64,000 nt of DNA from NCBI RefSeq assembly GCF_932526225.1, contig NC_064039.1:1822001-1886000 (forward strand). The letters run 5' to 3'. The stretch comes from Nematostella vectensis (taxonomy: Eukaryota; Cnidaria; Anthozoa; Actiniaria; Edwardsiidae). This document shows, one piece after another, positions 42,689-54,800 of this stretch. Within the stretch, counting starts at the first letter, position 1. Every line of letters begins with the position of its first letter. The position numbers and the translations under genes were made by a program. The notes under the pieces are model-generated. The model was not told the origin of the DNA and did not search any database. It saw only the letters and a list, made by a program, of their open reading frames with translations.

Positions 42689-44223
42689 ATCAAAAAAGTC
42701 ATGTCAAGTTGACATTTGTCACCCCGAACTAATGGCGTCACACGAAATGGACGAATCCTGTTATCTGATTAATCCTGTTCTCTGATGAATCCTGTTATCT
42801 GATTATCCCAGTCATTCTCTTCCAATACTTCATTTAGTACAAAATGAAACTTAAGAACAATTTTAATGACATCTTCACCCTTAAAATGCTAAAAAAGGGC
42901 CCAGCCTCAACTAAAAATTATGCGTTCTTGTAAAAATAAGTGTTTTTGATTAGGATCTATACATATGTACAGGTAATTAAACAAACAAGTTATTAGCGCC
43001 TTTTCACTTTAGATACCAATATTTACAATGTTTGATAATAAAAGAAGAATAAAGTACACGAGGGTTTTTTGGCATTATGAGACCAATAAGCCTGGTTCAA
43101 TACCGAGTACGATGGCCGACTTAATAATTGACCAGGTCCACAAGGACTTCCATGGGCGACGCTGTCATAGCTAAGAGCTTTACTTTTGTAACGTTTAATT
43201 AAAACTAAGCTTCGGCTTTTTATATCTTTGTGAAGATACACAGCTGCGAGGATGCACAGTTTAAAAGCTTACAAATAGCAAATAAAACGATGTTAAAAGA
43301 GATTTCTTTGTTTTTGCCTTTTGATAGAAAGCATACATTGCTAGTAATAAAGGCGGTAGGACTTATCGGACGGGTCATTTAGTGCTAGAGGTCTTGCTCT
43401 GCGTAGGTGAGTAGCGCTGGATGCTATGTATCTATACTGCGAATTAATATTTTCCCTTCTTTTTAATACTCCCATATCGCTACGCTGTATTTTATTTGAT
43501 ACTAGTCTTTTTAATATTTGAAATATTTTTAATAACCTAGAACCTAAGGTTAAATAGGGCTTCGACTAACTGAATCCACTGAATGTTTTTCGTGTTTTTA
43601 TTGAGTTCTCTTACATCTTGCCAAAAGTATAATTAAAATTGTGCTTTCTGGAACTATTCTTATCGACCCTGCCTTTCGTGTTATCGTTTGAGTAAAATTG
43701 AGCTTTTATTTGCTACTTTGAGTATCTACCACATAGGCTCTATTCCATCTTTATTATCTATGATACAGTTTATTTTTTTTCATATGTTTTAAGGAGGCTC
43801 AATGCCATTTCTAAGTTTTGAGTCCAGGTTTCGCGGATACCTGCATTCATCTTTAGAATTGATTGCTTTTCTTTTCTTTTATTTTTTTATATTTTTCAAA
43901 CCTTTTTTACATAACTTTGTTATTACAAAAATATATGGAATTGAAATACTTAGAATACACACGCCCTGAAACATGCAAGGAAGCAGAGGAAGAATTTAAA
44001 ACACCCCGCACTATCAAATACTTGCAATTAAATTCAACAAAAAAAAGTTTTTTTTTTGTCGCTTTACGTAATGTTTGGATAGGATCCCTATTGGCCATGA
44101 CGTCGGTATTAATTGCAATTTCTTGGGTTCGTTGTACCCTCATTCCTCGGCTTCTAGTATCGCTGGTTGGTGTTGCGCTATTCTCCTTGTATTTAAGCCA
44201 GCTTGACTCGTCTACAGACGCGT

Positions 44224-45803
44224 ATGGCTATGGCCCGGTGGAAAGGTTGTCTGGTTGTGCTGATAGCAGGCTTGTGCATCATCGGCTATACTCAAGGTGA
44301 GCCTAGATAACAAGCTTTATAAACATACTTTTGGATTACTAAAACTCGTCAAGAGACAAACATTACACTTTGTTATTGAAAGAACGTTTCGCTGCATCCT
44401 TTTCACCCGCGTGTTTCATCCTAGTTGCCGCTAGGTCGCTTTCAGAGGTAATCTATCCCGAAAGGCTTCACGCGCGTCGTGATAGAAGAGACCTCTCCAC
44501 GGCTACTGAGGTAGGTACCGGTGATCCTTTCTGAATTAGCTATACTATCATATACATGTTACGTACAAAATATAAAAGTGGTCCCTTCTGAATCAGCTAT
44601 TATATACAAGTTCATATAAGCATACAATTAGCACAATCTAACGAAATTAGCGCAATCTAACGAAATCTCCCGTTGTTTCATACCGTTTGTTCCATATGAG
44701 CTCGCAGTAAAAATAGTTTTTATTGTAGAATGGACACGAAGATGAAGCAAGCTTCGCCCTAAAAGCATTTAAAAATGACATGATTCTTGACACCAAGAGG
44801 AACAAGTAAGTGCCATAGAATCTTTGCTGTTAAATATAGGAGCAATGTACACTTATAAAGTCACTTTTTTAAGCACTCTGGCATGCATGCTCATACTAAC
44901 AATCGCTTGCTCTTCCCTCGTAGGGATCTCATCCATCCATCCTTTTCTCTCCGTCACTATAAAAAAGATGGCTCTGAACTCTTATCAAAGGTGCGCTATT
45001 CGCAATCTTTCCAAAAAATAAAAAGCTTCTTCCCACTTCGCTGATCACGTGTTCGCTTCCAGGTCTCCGCGGATCATTGCCATTACCAGGGCTCCATCCG
45101 TGGTGTACCTGACTCCCTTGTCGTACTCAACACTTGCAGTGGACTTAAGTAAGTCGTTAAATCTGCTGCGAGAATAAATGTCACCCCTCCCATATAACAT
45201 TCACCTGACCCCTCCCTGAAGAACACCTTTACCTCACTCATAGCCAACCCATGTTAATACCCCTGACCACGCATAACAATATAGTCGCCTCACCAATAAG
45301 ATTTCCCTCGCCCCACACATAAAATACCCTCAGACTTATATAACTTATTTTACAACCACTTGTATGCTTATCTATTATGCTTAGAGGGATGATCGACGAT
45401 GGAGAAAGCACGTATCACATAGAGCCACATGACGACCTAAAGGTACAATTAAACGTATCACATCGAAAGACATGAGGCCCCTGGGGAATGAAAACATGCA
45501 TCACACAGAGTTACATTATGATAAAAAGGGGGATATCTACCTCTAATAATTACTTACATGCTGCTCTCTCTTTTAGGAACCTGGTGCGCACAAGATTTAC
45601 TCTGTTTCAGACGAAAATCCCTTTGAACACGGAAAATGCGGTAGGTACCAAACATTTACATACAACTGCCTACATATTTTACTTAGCTGAAAAAAAATAG
45701 AATTTTAACATGAACAAGTTGATGAATCTTAATATACTTTGCAGGAAACGATGACCACCAGATCCCGACACAAGAAAAGTCTGTCCAGTCAACTGTTTTA
45801 CGT
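44224..45803 (+). other. Signal peptide and ADAM prodomain
   Basis: Residues 1-186. MAMARWKGCLVVLIAGLCI opens a classic signal peptide. The prodomain has ADAM landmarks: LDTKRNKDLIHPSFSLRHY, DGSELLSK, DHCHYQGSIRG, LNTCSGLKGMI and HIEPHDDLK. A cysteine-switch candidate, GKCG, lies at residue 163, and a furin-type site R-M-R-R spans residues 183-186, split by the intron 45804-45978. The zymogen is therefore expected to be activated in the secretory pathway. Confidence 0.88.
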
Positions 45804-48800
45804 GTAAGTAGTTTTTACTCGGTAGAGTATTTTTTAAATTGTTTGTTCAGCTCTGTTTCATGTCTGAGTAGCTGTGCAGTGCACTCAACGATAATAATAA
45901 TAAAAAAAATAATTTTTAGTTTCCAGCAACCGTTTTAGCAATGTTTCTCACTTATCTGTGTTTGCTTCGTCTATATAGATGCGTCGTTCTTTGGTGTCCA
46001 ACATAGACGAAGTGTACCGCCCGTATCTCACTACAGACGAAACGCGATACACGGAGATGGTGTTTGTTGTTGATAACACTGTGGTAAATATTGTTTACTT
46101 CTTTACTTTTTCCTATTTTGTCATGATGAGGTTTTCATTTCATTTTCTTCTTTTTTTATTATTTTCGTCTCTAGTACCAGCGCTACCAGAACAACACCAA
46201 AACCGTCACGGACAAAGTGGTCACACTGTGCAACGCGGTGGACGCGGTAAGAAAATCACTTTCTCTCCTTCGTAGAGCTCTAAAGTAAAAGAGTGACACA
46301 CCCAAAACATTTTGCATAGTTGAAAAGACTAGTTATTGAAACATCATTGTACATCGAAATATAATCTTAGCTATCAACGCTTTCATAATAAGTAGAACTC
46401 AAATCAGCGGACGCCAACACACTTTATGCTCTCGAAGGCGAGAAATTCTGATAATATTCCCACTGGTTAATAGATTTTGGCTCAATTTTACTTAGTAGGA
46501 CGTACAGGGTATAACGTAAATGATGATATCTCAAATACTAATACTAACAGCAACCAAGTCCTACTCTCGAATAATATTTTCCATTGGGATGCAAGAGCTT
46601 TAGCTGTACGAAATTTGAAACAGTTTTCGATTAGAGTGCTCTATTTCCTATTACTAAAACTTGTTGGTGTCAACAGATCTACCAGCGCATCAATATTCGA
46701 CTAGTGATGAAGCACATTGACATCTGGACAGAGGGTGACCGTATGGAGCGACAAACCAGTGGAGGCGCAGAACTCGGCAAGTTCAGAGAATATCGAAGCA
46801 AGTACATCACACCTAACATTTCCCACGACAACGCGCAGTTTATCAGGTGAGTCTGGCAAACTTGAGTATGCCTAAATACGACTTACCCTTTAAATTTGGC
46901 ATACATGTAAAGAACGTACGCGCGTAGAAAGCGTCTTATTTCTGTTTGGAAATCCTAGGCATAAATAGGTTTGTGCCTATGCTATGAATCTTTAAGAATA
47001 ATGGCGCTATAGACTAAGTTTTTTACTGCTTATATTCCAGTCATGCAGCAGGGCTTTAGCAGAGGGTGGGACATTGTTGACACGTGGGGCCCCTCCCCCT
47101 AAATATTTGAAAACATTATAAGGAAATAATATTTTCTCTGCCCCCTGCCAATATTTCGAGCCCTGCTACAGCTCCAAGGCTGGGAAGATTGCTTGTTGAT
47201 CTTATGATCATCGTCTGTTTATATTCCAGTCACAAGGGCTGGGTAGATGGTGTTATTGGGATGGCTTGGGTGACGTCTATGTGTGGCGGGAATTCTGCAG
47301 GTGTTAATATGGTAAGTACACACTTCTTGGCAAGGCAGGAAAAGCCAAGTCATGAGTAACCAGGTTACTGTGGTGTCACTTGTAATAAAATCTGCATTCT
47401 CTCGCAGTGGAGCATGGGAAGCATTGTCGGTCCCTGGATAACCGTCGCGCACGAGATGGGGCACAACTTCGGATTCGGCCACGACTCTGGTAAATCCTTC
47501 CAATCCATATAGATCTGATTATACATAATAGGATCCATATTAGTATGTTGATTCAAGCTGTACTTCATTACCATACTAACATAATTTTCTACGAATAGGG
47601 TCATGCAAATGTCTTACGCCAAGGGGATGTATCATGGGAGGACATAAGTAAGTAAATACTGCATGCAAACTGTTTACATCACCTGCACACCACGCGTAAT
47701 TCATGCCCATGCTCATCACGTGTATACCACATGCGCATCACGCGTTCATCACATGCACACCACGTGCAAGGCACATGCTTACGACGTGTAAGTCACGCCC
47801 ATGCTCATCACGTGTATACCACATGCGCATCACGCGTTCATCACATGCACACCACATGCAAGGCACATGCTTACGACGTGTAAGTCACGCCCATGCGCAT
47901 CACGTGTATACCCCATGGGCATCACGCGTTCATCACATGCACACCACGTGTAAGGCACATGCTTACGAAGTGTAAGTCACGCACATGCGCATAACGTACA
48001 CATAACATGACAGGAGGACAAAGGTAAGTTTATGACAAACTTTTCTTGATATGATTGTAGGTACAAAGACACTTTATGGAAGAACATCCTCTCACGCAAC
48101 TTTCTTTCTAGGACACGTGTCGCTGGCTTTTCTAACTGCAGCATGGAGGGACTTAAAAGAATCAATGACAGATGCCTGTACAACGTCCCTACCAGGGTAC
48201 ACTCTAGTTTTGGCTCAACTCACTGTCTTTTGTTTACGAGCTTCTAGCTAAAGGACATGTAGTGTAATCAAGGGGAAGCACCCAGAAAGAGGGGGGGGGG
48301 AGGTGGGGGGTGGGGCATTACTTTCAAGATCTCAACCAAAGCGTGGTTATTAAACATTCTTCATTTTAGGCCATCAATGCACAATGTGGAAATGGCATTC
48401 GAGAGGGAAACGAGGAATGCGATTGTGGAACACCAGAGGTAACGGCATCTTTGTTCGACTGGGTTTTCACAAATATGATGACTCTATATAGATGTTTGCA
48501 GCAAGATGATGACTTCGACTACAATTTCTTAAATCCATTGCTATTCGTGTAATTCCGCGAAAATTCAATTATATTTGAATAGGTTACATTACAGTATTCG
48601 ATAACATTACTCGCAAAAAATGTTTCCTTTACTTCGTGATAGATGTGCGCGGCAAAAGACCAGTGTTGCGAGCCACATGGCTGCCGTCTGAAGCGTCACG
48701 CAGTCTGTAGTGACCTGCACCACTCGTGCTGCGAAAACTGCCAGGTGAGAGCACAATATCACGTGTATGTGTACAACACGTGCATACCACATGTACAAAA

Positions 48801-51800
48801 CACAAAATCACGTGCATAATACATGAAAAAACACGTGTATAGTACATGTGAAGCACGCAATATCACGTGTACAGTACATGTGAAACACGCAATATCCATG
48901 TGCATCATAAATACAACACAGTAATTGTATGCACGCAATTTGTAAGGTTAATCCTTATGTTTTCCATAGTACAAGTTACAAGGAACTCTCTGTCGTGCCG
49001 TGACGAATGACTGTGACGTGCCGGAGTACTGTCCGGGGGACTCGTGTGACGTAAGTATCCTGGGAGCCTGGGTTAGAGCATTGGTCTTTGCCTCGGTCGT
49101 TGCCGGATAAATTCGTGATAAAAAATCAAAGTGCCACTAGCCACGGTCATTGTGTCTTCTGTGAATCTAACCCGTTCAATTTGCCATTGTAACTCATAGC
49201 ATAGCATAAGCTTGCAAATTCAGTACTTTTATTCATATATTTTTCATGTAAATTAAGAGGAACAAGCGTTTTCTATGGTCTTAGTATCATTTAAAGAAAC
49301 ATTTCTTGACCCCTGTTCTAAGCAAAGGTGAAAAAAAGTTATTGCTAAGTATACTACAGCTTCGTATGTTCCTAGTATAACCGGTTTTCCTTGCACTACG
49401 TGTCCTCTAGTGTCCGGCGGACGGGTACATACAAGATGGAATAGCGTGCAACCAGTCCGAGAAGGTAGGAGATCATTCTTTTATTTCCATAAGATTCCAG
49501 CAGAAGAAAACGGTCCTTCACTCCTGTTATATTATACATTTTGTAAAATATCTATGCATAACCAGAATCATGTTTTTATTTGTGCGAAGCTAATTCAAGC
49601 GAATACCAACCGTAACAGTGTGGTTAGCAGACCGCTTAACCCCAAAATACAGGCTCGGTACGTCCGTATAAGCCCGCAGTACTGGAACGGGTGGCCCTGC
49701 ATGAGGCTGGAGTTCTTAGGTTGCTCTGGCAACGAAGGTACGTGATCGGGGCTCACCCAGTATCCGGTAAAGAAGTTCACATCATAACAATTTGAACAAT
49801 CTGCTATTCCTAGGTGTTAGCGCCACTGCGCCGTCCCCGATAAAGGCGTTCAACGATCACTGCGTGGTACCTACAAACGCGAGCTGCAGTCCACACGAAG
49901 GATCTAGAATCGTGTTCCGACCAGGCAACGAATGCAAGCAAGCGTACATGGAATTTAGTCTTGACGCCACAGGCATCCTGAGACACACGTGCAGCGGGCG
50001 GAAGGTTTGTCCCGAGGGAGGAAACACGTGGAACGGTGTTAGACTTGCGATCAGTAGTTCGTGTACTGATGAGGATTCCAAGTTCGTCAGGACTTCAGGT
50101 AGAAGGATTACACTCAGCGGCCGACCATTTGATTGTACAATGTCATTCTGGGGATAGCTTTTTTCTAGAAACTTTGTCTTGAAATGAGATGGTCGGCCCG
50201 TCTCCAACTCATTCACTTTCTTCATCCACTCACCCATCCACTCGTTTTAGGCAAGTCCCTGAAGCACGTTAAAAGCGAAAAGTGTGTGCATCCCTATGGA
50301 GCCTGGCCTGGAAACGGACGAGAACTAGTTCTTTGGAGTGGGTGCGACCACGTGCGACTGGAACTCTGGTTTATGAAACAAGGTGAGGCCTTGCATTTCC
50401 TAGAATACTTAAATATCTATATTTAATTCGAGTCAAGCTCTATCGCCCGGATAGAAAAATATTTAAATGCAAAAAACCTACGCCAGCCCTATCCCCCGGA
50501 TAGAAAAAGATATTTAAATGCAAAAAATATTTATGACATAGTCGTCAAAAAGGCACTTATGGTATCGTGTATTAATGCATCTTGTATTAACGTACTAATG
50601 TTTGAAGTTTTTATATACTACAGACTGCATCATGCCACTTGGGATGCGTAGTGGCGCCATCACAGACAGTCAGATCACCGCAAGCTCGTCCCGTCCAGCT
50701 GATAGACCACAGTATGCTCGACTCCATAACGGCAAATACTGGTGCGCGGCGACAAAGAGTAAAACTGAGTACATCCAGATTGACCTCGGACAGGTGAGCG
50801 GGCGACCTATGAAGACTTTTACAAGATGCCATTCCATAGATTGGCATCTTAGCTATAGTAATTAATGGCTTGTATGCAAGGTAAGGAATGGGTCGAGGTT
50901 TTCAACGTACGCTATAAGATGTTTTTGATAGTAAAGGATTGTGTCAAGGACGAATTCAACATATGATATAATGGAATATGTGTAGAGGCATTGAACGTAT
51001 GATATTATACGGTGTGTACGATAGTAAAGAAATGTGTCAAGGAGGCATTCTAACGTATGATATACAATGAATACGACAGGAGAGGACTGTGTCGAATATT
51101 GAAACACAAGGTCGAGGAAACTGGTATGACTGGGTTACCGCGTATCATCTGTCCTACAGTCAGGATGGTCAGCGGTGGACACCATACACTGAGAGAGGCC
51201 TTCACTCCAATGTAAGGAGACCTTTAAATACGAGAAAAGAATAAAGTTTAGGCTTTTGCTAACAAATCATTACTTTCAGTCTATGTGTTATCATGGAAAA
51301 TGCTCCGAGACTCTGGACACTCAGTGCAGAAATTTGTGGGGATCAAGTAAGTAAAACCATCTGTTGGTGACGCACCAACACTTTTTTGGCTCTCTCTTAC
51401 GAGACGCGGGCTGTCTTGAAGTCTATGATCACCTTGGCCCCAAAGCCTTATCATTGCTACTGATATCATTAAATTAAGGGCCTCTCGTTTAGCCGCTAGG
51501 AATGCTGCCAACGGCTGCTACGATAAGCTGAATACAGAGGCACTAGGATACGGCACTTGTGATGCGACTAAGAACACCACATGCACGGCAAGGTAGGTGT
51601 CATCCCGGTGGTTCATGGATAACAAATGCAGGCTCAGATCACTTTTTTCTCGCTGCCAATCGATCTTTTTATAATCATTTTTTTATATCAAGAATTATTT
51701 TGAGATTATTCAAAGCCAAAGATTTTGTTCATTAGCATTTTGAAAGGTTAATATAGAAACCGCACATCTTTTTGTGTACAGGAAACTATTTCGCTATACA

Positions 51801-54800
51801 ATCTTTGTTCCCAGCCGATCTGCTTAATATTTAAATATTCTCATTCTGCAGTAATGTGCAATGTGGGCAGATTCAGTGTCTAAGCCCAAACAATTTGCCA
51901 GTTGTTCAATACGGAAAAAGCTACAAGAAGTTCACGCTTGCAGATGGCGCCAAGTGCAGGTAATCAACAGATCATAACACTGCGCGAAATCAAGCCCCGC
52001 CCCTCCAACACCTTTGCACACAGCCAACACTGCCAACCCTCAGCAACACCACGCACCTTTAACAACACTTCTTTGTGTACAACAACGTAACTGGGGGCTA
52101 AATTACTGAAATATTTCGTAGCGGTGCTGTGTTGAAGACGACTGACGTGATCGGCATAGGGATGGTGGCGACAGGAACCAAATGCGACGATGGAAAGGTT
52201 TGGAGTTAAAGCCGTTCTTGTTCTTTTGTGCAATCTTCATCGTCCTCTTGTTCGGCGATAGAAAGGTCGGACTACCATTATCTTTACAGATATCATTCAA
52301 ACATTGAAACATGTGAATGCATTTTGATGCGAGCATATCTTAGTACAAAATGCGGGTTATATTACATTCAGATGTGCGTCAACGCTGAGTGCAAGACTTT
52401 GGCTGACATCGGAGTCACAAACTGTCCCTTGGTGAACGGCAAAGAGTGCGCTGGGCGAGGGGTACGTGTCCACATTTTATCCAATTTTTGCATTGTCTCT
52501 TTAGCGTACAATTCTGGACAGCCTTAACTACTGCCTTCATACTGTAAACAGCCACCATCCCCTCGCTAGAACTGGGGCTATCTTTCATTTAAAATTTTGG
52601 AGCATCCTTTTTGTTTTATTATCAGATCTGTACCAATCAAAAAAAATGTCAATGCGAAGCAGGATATGACCCAAGCACAAACTGCGAGACAGGTTAGTGA
52701 AAAAAGCTTGTAAAATAGCACCCAGATGAATTCTAACATCTTTACATGCACAGCACTCCAGGCTCGCGATGGAGGCTTCGGTGCCTGGTCGGAGTGGACC
52801 AATTGCTCCCGCGGGTGCGATGGAGGTAACCGACGACGTCATCGGTTCTGCAACAGCCCGTATCCCGCCCATGGGGGCAAGGACTGTTCAGGGGAGAGAA
52901 TCCAGGAAGAGAAATGCCAGACGAAGGCTTGTCCAGGTAACACTGAGATTTTTCGCTGACTTTCCATGTAAATAAGCCTAGCTATGAGACATATGGTTTA
53001 TCTCAGTGGCCAGGTCCTGTCGCAATCTCCAGCAAATCGCTCAGGAAACAGGTCTTCAAATTGGCGACGGCATCTACACCCTCCATCCTCAAGGCCAATC
53101 AGGGCCCGCGGTGAAAGCGTACTGCGACATGACGCGCGACGGCGGGGGCTGGACACTACTCGTCACCAGTCACACCAATACATGGACCGCTGACAACGTT
53201 CGGCTGAGAAACGAGGGCTCGCCTAGCTTGACAAGTGATTATTCGATCTTGAAATACGCCGACGGGATCAAGGATGACATCAATATTGTTGGAGCTAGTT
53301 TTGAATACCGGCTGGAGGCACAAAGCAGAGGTGAGATTTCTGGGCTTAGCAAAGATCAATATAACTTGACAAATAGGCCTCTTGTCTCACAGTCCAAACC
53401 CAGTGCAACAAAGCTCCACACAAATCTTTGGTCGTTAGTAGCATACTGAGAATCCGAAACGCACTTTATAAATACACGTCCAAACGCTTAGAAGTATAAA
53501 TAAGAAAGCATAAAAGAATTCATACTCTCCTGGTATAAGCATAAGCAGTCCGTGACACCGAGCCATTTGATACAATAAGGCACGATTGGCATGACCGAAA
53601 GTTTTTGAACGTCGCGTGATCGTTCGAACACAACGTTTGGAGATGTGCTACTCATAACTTTGTCAGCATTTTCTTTATCTTGTCTTGCCAGCTAACGTTG
53701 GCGCTATTTGCACATGGCCTTATTCCTTTCTTCATCAGGTCGCTGGGGCGGAATATGGAGAGCAGATCGAAGCTACACGTTTACTGCTACCAACAATGCA
53801 CAATCAAACGTAGAGCTCGTCAAAAAATTTGACAACTGGGAATACTCTGATAGCGGCATCGAGAAACGCATGCCCTGGATTTCTGGTGCAAAATTGACGA
53901 CTTCAAGTAGTGCTACTCGTAACTGGTGGGGCAGTATCACAGGTACAACTCGTTACCCGGCGTAACTACGCACACGTTTGTTTGCTCCTGTCCCTCACAT
54001 GGAAGTATTGGTAAATTTTAAATCTAATTCCACAGGAAATGAACGCAATTATCACCCGGCCCCTTGGATAAACGGTTATCAGATGGAGTCGCAGCCAACG
54101 CACATCTGGTACTGGATGAGAGAGGGACTCTTCCAACTGCCCAGATCCTGTATGGAAGTTCAGATGAGAGGCCTTCAAACCATACCAGCTGCAAGTAAGT
54201 ATCCTAGTTTTCTCTCTCTTTCTCAAGTCTCCTGCACAGAGGTCAAGATGTGAGGCCTACAAACCATACCAGCTGCAAGTGAGTATCCTAGCTTCCTCTC
54301 TCTTTCTCAAGTCTCCTGCGCAGAGGTCAAGATGTGAGGCCTACAAACCATACCAGCTGCAATTGAGTATCCTAGCTTCCTCTCCCCTACTCGGGTCTCC
54401 TGCATGCAAGTACCAGACCAAGGTATAAAAACGAAACCAGCAGCAATGAGTATCCTAGCTTTCTAACTCTTTCGCACGTTTCCTGTATGCAAGTACTAGA
54501 CAAAAGGCATACAAACCGTCGAGTAGCAAGTAAGTATCCAAGCTTTTTCTCCCCTTTTCAAGTTTCTCAGACCAAACCAGCAGCAAGTAAGTCCTTTAGC
54601 TTTCCGTTTCATTCCCGAGTCCCGGAATGATAATCAACGGCCTCAAAGTAATCCATGTGTGATTTCTATTCACCCAGACGGCGTCTACTCCATTAAACCC
54701 CCTGGAGGAAGTGCAGTCAAGACTTACTGTGACCTGACATCTCAGGGCGGGGGCTGGACACTAGTCGCCACAAGTAAAACGCATTCCGGTTGGAGCGCGG

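Larger units (their letters stand above)
37816..44223. other. Spacer between the inverted ADAM copies
   Basis: About 6.4 kb of AT-rich DNA without a gene that I can support. It holds several copies of the ACACTCTTTTTTTAGAAC element, a palindrome at 40229-40290 and simple repeats. At both edges (37816-37930 and 44110-44223) the ADAM upstream sequence is shared in inverse orientation (GTTCGTTGTACCCTCAT, GGCTTCTAGTATCGCTGGTT), so the duplication includes upstream DNA and probably the promoter. Confidence 0.6.

Noticed and set aside
43863-44300. Open frame with a Phe-rich start upstream of the ADAM gene
   Set aside because: It overlaps the signal-peptide exon in another frame; the in-phase start with a proper signal peptide is 44224.
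48061-48111. Extension of the ADAM exon upstream to 48061
   Set aside because: It is open in frame, but the CTAG acceptor at 48110-48111 gives the expected join from CIMGG to the TRVAGFSNC segment, without an insertion that other ADAMs lack.
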